From: Chrysaora quinquecirrha
Taxonomy: Eukaryota; Cnidaria; Scyphozoa; Semaeostomeae; Pelagiidae
Length of the DNA stretch: 64,000 bases
Reading direction: 5' to 3'
Assembly: GCA_014526335.1 (NCBI GenBank)
Contig: JACTAT010000315.1
Coordinates: 248,001 to 312,000, forward strand
Shown: piece after piece, positions 30,089 through 41,822 of the stretch
Position numbering within the stretch: the first letter of the stretch is position 1
Layout of the letters: every line of letters begins with the position of its first letter
The notes under the pieces: model-generated
The model's input: only the letters and a program-made list of their open reading frames with translations
The model's database searches: none
Told to the model about the DNA's origin: nothing
Translations under genes and position numbers: made by a program

Positions 30089-31830
30089 CAGTACTTATTC
30101 GATTATCCGGCCATTTTGGGACACGGAATTTCAAGATGCATGCGGATAATCCAAATTTCCGGATAATCGACATTATAAGAATAACGGAGAATAACGGGCA
30201 AAAACAGAGTGTTGTGAAAGTTTATTTCTGAAGGATACATTAAAACCCAACACACTATATACTCTTAAAATAGGACTGAGTCTTGAATGCGCGATACCTC
30301 AACGCTTTTTGCGGCCATTTCCGGCAACTGGACCAGGATGGAAGTGTTTGCAAGAGATACATCTGGTTACGAACGAAGCCATGTGAGACATTTGTCAAGC
30401 ATATTCATATCGACAGCCATGACCAGCGATTACCACGACCTTGTCTTCTGACTCAGTCTCTTCCAATTCATCTTATCATTAATTAGATCAACTATTCCTT
30501 GGTCGTTTAAATGGTCATATGCAGGTCCATCCATTAAAAATCAATTTCAGAAAGGGATACTTCCATATTTAGGGAAGCAAACTGGGCAACAGAATCTGTC
30601 TTTCCTCTATCTTCTGTCCTTCTCTAGCTTTTCCCAATGGAGGCAACATTTTCATCAATGGGCAACAATTTTCTCTAACATCGTCAAAATGTGTTTGGCG
30701 ATACCTGTTCCCATGCTACGCTAATTCTCTAAATCCCTTTCAGCATTTCGATCAGTTTGAGAAAACCGATCATTGTCTTGTGATATCAACTCCCTTAAGG
30801 CTGATTTCCATTAAAGTCATTTCCTGCATTCCAACACTCCCTGATCACTTCTTTGTTTGTACCAAGGAAGTGGTATTTGGGGGCAAAAACGTGGCGCCAA
30901 ATTTTCCATCTAAAGAAACCAATTCTGCATTACTAGGGTGGGCAGAGCAGTTGTCCAGCAATAACATGGCTTTAGGTACAAAGCTTTGGTCTATCAGAGC
31001 TTCTGGAACAAACGGGACAAATGACTTGTGAAACCAGTGACTGAAAATATTGCTGTTGCCCCATGCATTCTTCTAGTGTCGATAAATCAATTGAAACGTG
31101 TCCTTATTTATGCCACGGAAACAGCGCTGGTTCTTCGACTTTCCAAAGAAAAGGAGAGGCAACTTGGTGGGACCTGTCACATTTGTACATGCGCTTATCG
31201 TGATTATCTCTTTGGCTTTCTTTCCACCCGTGGCCTTGTTTGCAACTGTGGCTAAAGTTCGTCCCGGCAAAATTTTGCAATAAAGCCAAGTTTCGTCACT
31301 ATTAAATATTTTTTCGGGAGTGTAGACGTCAACTAGGTCATTCCTACAAAATCCTCAGCAGAGATTGCGCTCAACGTTTCTCAAGCTATTGCAAGACTTT
31401 TAATGCCAAAGCACCTGCAGAATCGATATTGAAATCCAAGGCTGGATTTGAATTCTCGCGCACTTTCTGGATAGATATGTTCATCGAAATCGGACGCTTT
31501 AGCCAACAGAATCGGTCCAGTGCTGGAGAACCACTTTCGCGCAGCTGCCCAAACCATAGATAAAAGAGCGTTATCCAACTTTTCGCACATTCCGCTGTTT
31601 ATTGATTTTGTAGTTTTAACAGACTTTAAAATGCAACGCTCGGCAGGGCTTTGTTTAAAACTGTTAAGTTTCTCCTCTTGCTTAATAATGTCACCGACAG
31701 TTGATTTTCCAATGATTCGCCATAATCTCGGTCCTATAGGCACTTTTTTGCTGCTGATGTCACAAACATCAAGCTTATCTTCAATGGAGAAACACAGACT
31801 TTTTAGTTTTTGCTCAGAGCTTCTTGCCAT
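30089..31830 (-). pseudogene. pogo/Tigger-type transposase remnant with terminal repeat
   Basis: The minus-strand start MARSSEQKLKSLCFSIEDKL is followed by GKSTVGDIIKQEEKLNSF (helix-turn-helix) and KWFSSTGPILLAKASDF (CENP-B type). The DDE domain continues as FNSDETWLYCKILPGRTL, MLLLDNCSAHPSNAEL and ATFLPPNTTSLVQ, typical of the pogo superfamily. Several frame changes and stops are present and the C-terminal acidic residue region is lost. A terminal repeat, TA followed by CAGTACTTATTCGATTATCC, lies at 30087-30108. No matching end is found just upstream of the start. Confidence 0.75.
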
Positions 31831-32066
31831 GATGAAACATGCCAAAACTGAGAAGGAAACGGACAAATCAGCCAGGCTTAAATCTTCCGAAAGCGTTTAA
31901 TTTCATCAACGCCCAACAAAGAGCTCCAAAACTTTCATTTCATATCGTCATTTAATCTACCCAGGGTACATAATCAATCAATTTGACCTAATGCTTGGTC
32001 AAGATTAAGTTGCTGATGCTCGTGATGGAGTTCCTTCACTGACAGTCAATTCCTTCACTGGCAAGG
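31831..32066. other. Junction between pogo and BEL sequence
   Basis: No ORF, terminal repeat or LTR can be recognised here. The 5' end of the pogo copy and the 5' part of the BEL copy are both missing. Confidence 0.4.
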
Positions 32067-33646
32067 ATGGTCGGTTTGAATGTTTCCGCTTCACCTTTTC
32101 GACCACTGACAAGCCTCACCTCGCCCCATGGGGGCCGTCCTCAGTCACATGCTCAGTCGTCATTTCAGCAAGGAATAAGACTGCCCAAGATTACGTTGCA
32201 AAAGTTCGATGGCAACGTTATGGAAATTTCACTCCTTTTGGCAAGTCTTTGAGAGTGCTGTACACAATAACCCTGCGGTCTCGAATGTAAGCAAGCTAAA
32301 CTACCTGTTTAGTCTTTTGGAAGGCAAGGCTCATCGTGCAGTTGAAGGCCTAGATTTACGAGCAGAAAACTATGAAAATGCTGTTCAAATTCTTCAAACC
32401 CGGTTTGGGAAAAGGCAGCAAATTGTAAACAGCCCAAATGAAGGTACAGAGCAACTGAGGAAAATGTTTGACAATATAACCACTCACGTTCGTGGTTTAG
32501 AGTCTCTTGGAACACCTCCTGAAAGTTATGGAAACCCTTCAAGTTGCTCGAAAAACAGCTGATGAACACTGGGATATCAATGAAATACTTGAGATAATTA
32601 GACAGGAGCTTGAAGAAATTGAAATTAGTGCCACCATCGCCACTACCAAGCGGATAGATAAACCTCAGCCACTACCAAGCGGATAGATAAACCTCAGCCA
32701 AGAAAGATTTCTACACGCAGCAGCCAGTTAAGTGGTCTTTCCTTTTTCAATTTATCTTCTGGTACAACTCAGTCATTTATTGCAAGTGGTGAAAATAAAC
32801 TTTCCCAGACACCATCAGTCTATTTGTACAAGGAAACATGAGCCCAAAGAGCAGGAATCAGTTGAAAGAAAAGCATTAGAAAGTGAAAATAACATTGTCA
32901 CAGCTACTGCCAAGAAGAATGGTTCAGTGATGTTACAGACTGCAACAGCCTATGTTTATGGTAACAGTAAGGAAGACAAGGCAGAAGTCAGAATTCTCTT
33001 TGATAATGGAAGCACCCAGTCATATGTAACTGAAGAACTCAGAAGTAAGCTTGGGCTGGAGACCGAACAGGAAGATGAGACTTTGAATCTAAACACCATT
33101 CGTTCAAGCAGATATCGTAAGCTTAAATGTGATAGAGTAAAGTTACACCTAGAATCGGATAATGGGGAAGATGTTGCTTTATCAGCACTTACCCAAAGGG
33201 TAATTTGTTCTCCACTAAGCTCGTGAATAAGTCTGGCGGAATATCCTCACTTACGCAGCCTTGAGCTAGCAGATCGCAGCGTCGCAGGCCAGCAGCGCAT
33301 AGATATTTTAATCGGTGCAGATTTTTACTTTGACATTGCTTTGGTCCAACGGCTATGCAGAGTAAATTGGGTTGGTTATTATCAGGGCCTATCTCTGATA
33401 AAACTAATAATAATAATCAATCATTTAATGTTGCTTCTCATCTTGTTATAGATAGCAAATCATGTTTTATACATACAGATCCTGATGCTGCAGAAATGGA
33501 GTATGCAAAAACAGTGGACGATGCAAAGGAATTGAAAGATGCTCTTAAAACCTTCTGGAAACAAGAAGCAGGAGGACTGCATGATACCTCAGTACATGAA
33601 AGCAATAATGAAATTGACGAAGAGCCAGACACAAAGCTCAATATGT
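32067..33646 (+). pseudogene. BEL/Pao retrotransposon piece 1: Gag and protease
   Basis: The Gag region (DUF1759-like) reads IRLPKITLQKFDGN, FESAVHNNPAVSNVSKLNYL and FSLLEGKAHRAVEGL. The aspartic protease region (DUF1758-like) carries VRILFDNGSTQSYVTEELRS. The Pol N-terminus follows (SKLGWLLSGPIS). Frame changes occur at 32225 and 32540, and a 29-bp tandem duplication (ACTACCAAGCGGATAGATAA twice, near 32640-32700) adds another. The copy is cut at 33646 by an inverted-repeat element; its last 677 bp recur at 37722-38398. Confidence 0.8.
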
Positions 33647-33656
33647 AGACTTGCTC

Positions 33657-34257
33657 CAAGTCTATTTCTTAGTATCCTTCTCCAAAGGTCCACCATTCCG
33701 TGTTAACAAAGGAGGGTGCCAGAGAAATAGACTTGTACCTTTCCCGCAGTCATGAATAATTAATGAGATAAACCTTTTGTGTTTTGACGTCACCGGACAA
33801 GATCCTGTCCGGTGGCGCTTCTCTCTGAAGTGAGAGAATCAGCCATTCAGCACGAAGAAATGACAAAGCTCTTTCCAGATTATAAAATCTCCAAGGGGGT
33901 TGCCTCCTGGAAGGCATTTCTTGACAAAAGATGCATTTGGCTGCCAATGCCAAAGGCTCTGAATGAAATTCAAAGGAGTTTTTTGTTCTTAATTCTCATT
34001 GAAATTGAAAAGATATATTGAAATTCATATTGAAAAGATGCATTTAGTGTATTATTTTCAATTTCAAAGAAAAGTTTCGCCTTTTGTTTACTAATCTAAA
34101 ATCAGTACCCCCAATCTTCTTATCAGCAAGCCACTGGAGCGGGAATCTCATTAATTATTCATGACTGCGGGAAAGGTACAAGTCTATTTCTCTGGCACCC
34201 TCCTTTGTTTCCACGGAATGGTGGACCTTTGGAGAAGGATATTAAGAAATAGACTTG
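33657..34257. mobile_element. Non-autonomous element with about 120-bp inverted arms
   Basis: 33657-33774 (CAAGTCTATTTCTTAGTATC...CATGAATAATTAATGAGAT) is the near-exact inverse of about 34140-34257. The middle holds a short open frame (69 codons) with no recognised domain. It sits exactly where BEL piece 1 breaks off. Confidence 0.7.
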
Positions 34258-36003
34258 TGATCTGATCTCACTGATCATTAATCTCACTGATCTCACTGAT
34301 CATTTACTGATGATACTGATCCTTACTGATCATCACTAATCCTTACTGATCCTTACTGATCCTCAGCTAAACATTACAGCTCAGGATGAGCAAGGATTAG
34401 CTGAAGATCAGTAAGGATCAGTAAGGATTAGTAATGATCAGTAAGGATTAGCTCAGGATCAGGTAGTGATTAGTTAAGGATCATTAAGGATTAGTAATGA
34501 TCAGTAAGGATGAGCTAAGGATCAGTAAGGATTAGCTCAGGATCAGTAAGGATCAGTAAGGATTAGTAATGATCAGTAAGGATTAGTAATGATCAGCAAG
34601 GATCAGTAAGGATTAGTAATGATCAGTAAGGATCAGCTAAGGATCAGTAATGATCAGTAAGGATTAGTAATGATTAGTGAGGATCAGCCAAGGATCAGTG
34701 AGGATTAGCTCAGGATCAGTAATGATTAGTGAGGATCAGGTAATCATTAGTTAAGGATCAGTAATGATTAGGTTAGGATCAGTAAGGATTAGCTAAGGAT
34801 CAGTGAGGATCAGTAATGATTAGTTAAGGATCGGTAATGATTAATGAGGATCAGTAATGATTAGTGAGGATCAGGTAATGATTAGTTAAGGATCAGGAAT
34901 GATTAGGTGAGGATCAGTAAGGATTAGCTAAGGATCAGTGAGGATCAGGTAATGATTAGTTAAGGATCAGTAATGATTAGTGAGGATCAGGTAATCATTA
35001 GTTAAGGATCAGTAATGATTAGGTTAGGATCAGTAATGATTAGTTAAGGATCGGTAATGATCAATAAGGATTAGGTTAGGATCAGGTAATGATTAGGTGA
35101 GGATCAGTACGGATTAGGTGAGGATCAGTACGGATTAGTTAAGGATCAGTGAGGATCAGTAATGATTAGTTAAGGATCGGTAATGATTAGTGAGGATCAG
35201 TTAATCATTAGTTAAGGATCAGTAGTGATTAGGTTAGGATCAGTAAGGATTAGCTAAGGATCAGTGAGGATCAGTAAGGATTAGGTTAGAATCAGGTAAT
35301 GATTAGGGAGGATCAGGTAATGATTAGTTAAGGATCAGTAATGATTAGGTGAGGATCAGTAAGGATTAGCTAAGGATTAGTGAGGATCAATAAGGATTAG
35401 ATTAGGATCAGGTAATGATTAGTGAGGATCAGTAATGATTAGGTGAGGATCAGGTAATGATTAGTTAAGGATCAGTAATGATTAGGTGAGGATCAGTTAG
35501 GATTAGCTAAGGATCAGTGAGGATCAGTAAGAATTAGGTTAGGATCAGGTAATGATTAGTGAGGATCAGGTAATCATTAGTTAAGGATCAGTAATGATTA
35601 GATTAGGATCAGTAAGGATCAGTAATGATCAGCAAGGATCAGTAATGATCAGCAAGGATTAGCTAAGGATCAGGTAATGATTAGTGAGGATCAGCTAATA
35701 ATTAGTGAGGATCAGTAATGATTAGGTTAGGATCAGTAAGAATCTGTTAGGATTAGCTAATGATTAGTGAGGATCAGTAAGGATCAGTAATGATCAATAA
35801 GGATTATTCAGGATCAGTAAGGATGAGATAAGGATCAGTAAAGATTAGCTAAGGATCAGTAAGGATCAGTAATGATCAGCAAGGATCAGGTAATGATTAT
35901 CTAAGGATCTGTTAAGGATTAGCTAAGGATCAGTAAGGATTAACTATGGATTAGGTATGATTAGTGAGGTTCAGTAAGGATTAACAATGGATTAGGTATG
36001 GTC
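34258..36003 (+). repeat. 1.7-kb minisatellite of GGATCAGTAA / TGATTAGTTA units
   Basis: The tract alternates between GGATCAGTAA-type and TGATTAGTTA- or GGATTAGCTA-type ten- to eleven-base half units, giving a repeat of roughly 21 bp with many variants. It is almost free of long ORFs. It starts directly at the end of the inverted-repeat element. Confidence 0.9.
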
Positions 36004-36151
36004 TGATTGGAAACATCCTTCCTGCGCAAGTGTGGAATTCCTTTCCCACATCATATTGAATGGAGGAACCAGTCTATAAATTCAAGCTAGTTTATGCTCT
36101 AGGACTCATGTGTTTTAGTGGTAGTCGACAATTATAAGTAAACCGCTAATC

Positions 36152-36658
36152 ATGAATCAGTATAAATGTGATCATTGTGAATTCTCTTCCAAGTTTAAAA
36201 GTAATGTTAAGCGACATGAAGAAGAGATGCACGATGAGAGTAGTGAAGAGTCTGACTCAGATGATGATGAGATAGAAGCTGAAAGTGACCATGATGATGA
36301 TGAAACTGTCAACACTGAGGAGGATCTTCCTTGAGGGAATGTATGGCCTTCAATGCGTAGGGAAGTTGATAAAGATGAAAACATACTGCAAGTTTTCAGA
36401 CGTAAATTTTTATATAATAGAAGTTTTGAAAATGATGCTGTTGTGACTGCAGTCATAGCAACCATGCAAAAAGCACAGAAGGAAGATGGTATGGATATGC
36501 AAGAGGCCTTAGATTATGCTATTGAGAAAAGAAAATATCTCATCATACGTCAAGCAAAGAATGATGAAGAAGAGAAAGCTAGTAATTCTGAGGATGCTGC
36601 TGTGAATGAAGTTCAATATGCTAGTACTCGATTATTCCCATACTATGGAAATAACTAG
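36152..36658 (+). CDS. Small C2H2 zinc-finger protein with acidic linker, one in-frame stop
   Basis: The frame starts MNQYKCDHCEFSSKFKSNVK and completes a C2H2 finger with RHEEEMH, followed by a Ser/Asp/Glu-rich stretch. A TGA at 36332-36334 interrupts the frame, which continues in phase with VFRRKFLYNRSFENDAVVTA, QKAQKEDGMDMQEALDYAIE and KRKYLIIRQ, ending at 36656-36658. Without the stop it would be about 168 aa. A related frameshifted copy at 16937-17190 on the other strand suggests a mobile or multicopy family. One finger plus a helical conserved C-terminal half suggests nucleic-acid binding; function is unknown. Confidence 0.5.
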
Positions 36659-36867
36659 AAATAGCTAGCTATACCTAAAAAAAATTTTTACATTATTGTT
36701 CATTAATGTACTGTTAGAAAATAGTGTCGTTTTCATGTGTTGTCATTCTTTGAAAATAAGGTTGTAAATCAACGGCTACTGTCCATATACGGACAATGAA
36801 TTGCATAAGCTTAGATAATACTCATAAACGATGGATTAAACCAAAAGCTATTAGAGATATTGCTATT

Positions 36868-36877
36868 GCGCATGCGC
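36868..36877 (+). promoter_or_regulatory. NRF-1-like palindrome 1
   Basis: GCGCATGCGC preceded by TT, the consensus half-site pair of NRF-1. It is part of a roughly 120-bp imperfect tandem duplication. Confidence 0.4.
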
Positions 36878-36985
36878 TATTTAATAAATGTTTATATGAC
36901 ATACATCATTTAAATCTCTATTACTTCTTTGTTCTACATGCTAGGTCCCAGGCCTCTAGCTCTTACCGTTATTGATATAACTATT

Positions 36986-36995
36986 GCGCATGCGC
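36986..36995 (+). promoter_or_regulatory. NRF-1-like palindrome 2
   Basis: GCGCATGCGC in the context TTGCGCATGCGCAG, 118 bp from the first copy. Confidence 0.4.
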
Positions 36996-37225
36996 AGTTG
37001 ATGGTTGTTTATATTGTAGATATATATTTTGAATCTCCGTTATGGACTTGTTCTATGTACCAATTCCCAAGTCTCAGCTAATAGTTCTATAAAAGTATGC
37101 TAATATAAGCTTCAACCAATGAGATAGTAGGCTATTCCTTTTAGACGATTGGGATCGTGTGTTCGATTTTATAGATTGATCGATCGAACGTGATGTTTAA
37201 ATTATTAACCAATCAGATTGCAGGA

Positions 37226-37260
37226 TTTCTGGAACATTCTGGAAACTTCTGGAAAGTTCT
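37226..37260 (+). promoter_or_regulatory. Heat-shock element array 1 (seven units)
   Basis: Seven contiguous alternating 5-bp units TTC / GAA / TTC / GAA / TTC / GAA / TTC without a spacing error. The HSF-binding consensus requires three such units. A CCAAT box (TAACCAATCAG) precedes it. Confidence 0.6.
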
Positions 37261-37367
37261 AGTTAATCAAATTGTAGGATTATTATGTTATTTTATTTCA
37301 TAACCGATTCGAACGTAGCGTTCGAATTATTATTACGCCATCATAATTAATCAATCAGATTGTAGGA

Positions 37368-37402
37368 TTTCTGGAAACTTCTGGAAACTTCTGGAAAGTT
37401 CT
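37368..37402 (+). promoter_or_regulatory. Heat-shock element array 2 (seven units)
   Basis: A second perfect run of seven alternating TTC/GAA pentamers, again next to ATCAGATTG and followed by TAACCAATCAG. Confidence 0.6.
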
Positions 37403-37439
37403 AACCAATCAGATAAGAGGATTCCTAGGGACGTCATCT

Positions 37440-37459
37440 GGAAAGTTCTGGAAACTTCT
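37440..37459 (+). promoter_or_regulatory. Heat-shock element array 3 (four units)
   Basis: GGAAA GTTCT GGAAA CTTCT gives four perfect alternating units, with a GACGTCAT just upstream. Confidence 0.5.
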
Positions 37460-37563
37460 AGATTGTTAAATCGGAAACGAGGCTAGCAGTTTCATGCAAG
37501 GAACTCTTGAGGTTGGAGAAACCATCGGGCTAGATTAAACCGTCGCACTATAGCGCGATCTGA

Positions 37564-37690
37564 TGACGTCATTGATAGTATGAGCCGCGTGCGCTAGGAT
37601 CTGGAACTCTTGAAAACGAGGTTGGAGAAACCAGCATCCATAAAAACCGTCACACTATAGCGCGACCTGATGACGTCACTGATGACGTCA
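37564..37690 (+). promoter_or_regulatory. Three CRE/ATF sites (TGACGTCA)
   Basis: Perfect TGACGTCA palindromes lie at 37564-37571, 37671-37678 and 37683-37690, within a roughly 110-bp tandem duplication marked by CACTATAGCGCGA. The BEL piece 2 begins 32 bp downstream. Confidence 0.5.
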
Positions 37691-37721
37691 CTGCGCTCGG
37701 GCCACCGCTTTGCAACCTACT

Positions 37722-40700
37722 AAGGAAGACAAGGCAGAAGTCAGAATTCTCTTTGATAATGGAAGCACCCAGTCATATGTAACTGAAGAACTCAGAAGTA
37801 AGCTTGGGCTGGAGACCGAACAGGAAGATGAGACTTTGAATCTAAACACCTTTCGTTCAAGCAGATATCGTAAGCTTAAATGTGATAGAGTAAAGTTACA
37901 CCTAGAATCGGATAATGGGGAAGATGTTGCTTTATCAGCACTTACCCAAAGGGTAATTTGTTCTCCACTAAGCTCGTGAATAAGTCTGGCGGAATATCCT
38001 CACTTACGCAGCCTTGAGCTAGCAGATCGCAGCGTCGCAGGCCAGCAGCGCATAGATATTTTAATCGGTGCAGATTTTTACTTTGACATTGCTTTGGTCC
38101 AACGGCTATGCAGAGTAAATTGGGTTGGTTATTATCAGGGCCTATCTCTGATAAAACTAATAATAATAATCAATCATTTAATGTTGCTTCTCATCTTGTT
38201 ATAGATAGCAAATCATGTTTTATACATACAGATCCTGATGCTGCAGAAATGGAGTATGCAAAAACAGTGGACGATGCAAAGGAATTGAAAGATGCTCTTA
38301 AAACCTTCTGGAAACAAGAAGAAGGAGGACTGCATGATACCTCAGTACATGAAAGCAATAATGAAATTGACGAAGAGCCAGACACAAAGCTCAATATGCA
38401 GCTTGCTGGTTCCAGATACCAGGTAGGCCTTCCCTGGAAGGAAAATATTGCTTTTCCCTTGAATTCTGATTATGAAATGTGCTTAGGGCGTTTGAGGTCA
38501 GTTTATGCTCGCTTAAGAGACAAGCCTGAATTGCTTAAGGAGTACAACTCAATATTTGCCGAACAGGAGCAGAAAGGTATTATTGAGAGGGTTCCACTGC
38601 AAGAGTTGTCTAAGGACAAGTGTCATTACATCAGTCACCATTGTGTTGTTGAGAGGACAAGTCGACAACAAAGGTTGGGTAGTTTTTGATGGTAGTGCCT
38701 GCTCTGAGGAAAACCCCATTTCTTTAAATGACAGACTAGAAGTAGGAGAAAAATGCATCCCACAATTATTTGAAACCTTACACAGATTTAGGTTGCATGC
38801 AATTGCCTGGACTTCAGACATTGAAAAGGCTTTTTTGCAAATTGAGGTAAGTGAATCTGATAAAGATTTATTAAGATTCTTATGGTATGACAATGCTTCG
38901 AAGATGCACCCAAAATTGTGCAATTTAGGATAAGGCGTCTTCTTTTTGGTCTCACTTGCTCACCAGCTATTCTTGGGGCTACAATTCGCCATCATATTGG
39001 CTTGTTTTCAGACAAGCACCCAGAAGCTGTCAAAGTTTTAGAACGTCTGTATTGTGATGATCTATCCTGTGGTGCAGACTCAAAAGACCAAGCACTTAAC
39101 CTTTACCAACAGTGTAAAAGTATCATGGCAGCTGGGGGTTTTAACCTCAGGAAATGGAAGTCAAATTCCAAGGATTTGAAGAGCAAAATTAATCTTTTTG
39201 AAAATGGAAATGTTAAGGTGAAACCCCTTGAAATCTCTGATGTGTAGTAGGATGACCAATCCTATGGTAAGTTCAGCACAGGGCTGCCTTTAAATGATAT
39301 CAATATTCTAGGCTTGCATTGGGGAACAGACCAAGATTCTTTGTACGTGCTTTTACAAGGTATTGATGTCTTTGCAAAATCATTGTTGCCCACAAAAAGG
39401 TCTGTGTTAAAACTTGCAGCAAAAATCTTTGACCCTTTGGTATTTACAGTATCCTAGTGATCAACATAAAGAATCTATTTCAAGAGCTCTAAGAAGCCAA
39501 GCTGCCATGGGATGAAGAATTACAGGGTGATCATAAGATCAGATTTGCCAATGTCATCAAGCAGCTTGAGAAGTTGCAGTGTTTGGAAATTCCACGCTTC
39601 ATTTTTGACCAAGGTGACACTGTATCTCATTTTGAATTACACGCTTTCTCTGATGCTAGTGAAAGGGCTTCTGCTTGTGTTGTGTACTTAAGAGTTGTTT
39701 ATACCACGGGTAAGGTAGATTTAAGATCTCTTGCAGCAAAGGCTAAGGTCGCCCCTCTAAAACTGCAATCCATCCCAAGATTTGAATTGTTAGGGGCGTG
39801 CCTTATGTCACAACTAGTGGATACTGTAAGGAGAACTATGCAACACGAGCTCCGCAATTCAAGTATCAAAACCTTCGATTGGGTTGCCTCAGTTGCTGTT
39901 CTATGCTGGATCAAGAATAACGAAGTATGGAAGCCTTATGTCCAGAACAGGGTCAACAGTATTCTCAACCTTTCTTCCAGACAGGATTGGTATCATTGTC
40001 CTGGTAAGCTCAACCCTGCTGATTTACCTTCTCGGGGTAAGTCAAATCTCCTTTCCCTGTGGTGGGAGGGTCCCAAGTTCTTGAAAATGCCAATGACTGA
40101 GTGGCCACAGCAAGTATCAGAAGAAATCCTAGCTTCTGCCTTAGATGAGGAAAGGAAAACTAAGGTGGCACCAGTAAGTCATGCCTTGGTCAGAGAGTGT
40201 TCTGAGAAGCAAGAGATCATCGACTTCACACGCTTCAGTTCTAAGATTAAGCTCCTTTGCAGGTTCGCATGGGCGTGCCGTTTCTTACAAGTCCTAAAGG
40301 CTAGGGTTCAAAATAGGACACTTGTTCTCGATTCTCAGATTTCATCGGAGGAAATGAAGGAAGCTGAATATAAGTTGGTCTTTTTGATACAACGTAAGTC
40401 GTTCTCTGCAGAAATCGACTTCATACAAGGTAAACAGGGTAAAAGCAGTAAAGAGTCTCCCATTTTTAATCAGCTCAACCTGTTTATTGATGAAAAAAGG
40501 TAGTTAGATGCAAATTGCAACTGGGTAACGCCTCAGTTCTTGATGCAAGTATAACTCCAATTCTATTGCCAGCAGATCATTATTTCTCAACGCTCATCGT
40601 AGCTGAAGGTCACAAGAGAGTTCTCCATAATAGCGTGAGAGACACATTGAATATTATCCGTCAAAGATACTGGATATTGAGAGGGCGAGCCCAGGCTAAG

Positions 40701-41822
40701 AAATACATTAGGAAATGCACTATATGTAAGTATTTTGAAGGAAAGCCGCCTGCTTTTAACGTCACGCCAGATCTTCCCAGCTACAGGGTGGATGATGCCC
40801 CTCCCTTTACCCACGTCGGGGTTGATTTTGCGGGTCCGCTCATACATACAGGTATATGTGCGTTGAATAAAATTGAAGGTAAATGCTATATCTGTCTATT
40901 TACGTGTGCATCAACGCGTGCTGTACATTTGGAACTGGTAGAGTCGTTATATAAAAATGCATTTATTTGTTGTTTCCGCAGATTTTGCACTCGTAGAGAG
41001 TTGCCATAAAGGATAATCTCTGATAATTCAAAAACCTTCAAGGCCATGAGTAAGGAGGTAAAGGCATTGATTTGCAGTCCACGTTTAAAGCCTTACTTCG
41101 CATCTCAAGGAGTTGAGTGGGAATTTATTATCGACCGGTCTCCCTGGCAAGGGGGCATGTGGGAGCGTTTAATCAGGAGCTTAAAGCGATGTCTTAATAA
41201 GGTGATACGTCGTGCTCGGTTAAGCTATATTGGAATAAGCACCTTGCTAGTAGAGGTAGAATCTGTTATAAACGCACGTCCGATTACATACATCTACGAT
41301 GACTCATAAGGCGTATCGTATCCGCCAACCCCGTCTCATCTAATTAATGGCCGAAATATTTTGCAGGGTCCAGGTGAAAGACATGCTGAAGTAATATCAA
41401 CGTATGAAAACCTGTCGAGAAGCGCGAAATACCACCGTACTCTCTTAGATCATCTGTCCAAGCGTTAGAAACGTGAATACCTGATCGGTCTCATGGAGGC
41501 ATATAAAACAAGACAAGTTGATCAAGAACCTCTTCTTGATATTGGTGATATTGCAATTCTTAAGAATGCAAATGCGAAACGTTCCTTTAGGAAAATATGT
41601 CCTATTGTTGAGTTTTTTGCAGGTAAAGATGTTCATGCCAGAGCAGCAAAGGTAGAGTTGGTCACTCAGAAGGGAAAGGTATCTTTAAAACCTCTTCAAC
41701 AGCATTTAATACCTTTGGAAATTCAATCTAGTGACAACCTCAGTAAAAATTTGCACGTTCCCGCAGCAAGCGCGCAACGGCAAGCGCCCTTGACGCAAAA
41801 AATCAGACCACGCAAAAAATAA
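37722..41822 (+). pseudogene. BEL/Pao retrotransposon piece 2: protease to integrase
   Basis: The protease (FDNGSTQSYVTEELRS) is followed by SKLGWLLSGPIS, then RT in shifted frames ([27 protein letters not shown], active-site LYCDDLSCGA). RNase H-like HAFSDASERASACVVYL and WKPYVQNRVNSI lead to the Pao-type CPGKLNPADLPSRG. The integrase has an HHCC zinc region (LHNSVRDTLNIIRQRYW, KCTICKYFEG), a core with HVGVDFAGP, ISDNSKTF and WERLIRSLKR, and a DUF5641-like tail (LLDIGDIAILKN). Frame breaks near 38560, 38930, 39250-39570, 40503 and 41010 inactivate it. Gag and the 5' LTR are absent. Confidence 0.85.

Noticed and set aside
31520..31900. 126-aa + strand ORF
   Set aside because: Antisense to the pogo transposase N-terminus.
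32641..32699. Short tandem duplication in BEL Gag as a functional repeat
   Set aside because: It is a single 29-bp duplication that shifts the frame, best explained as a random lesion in a dead copy.
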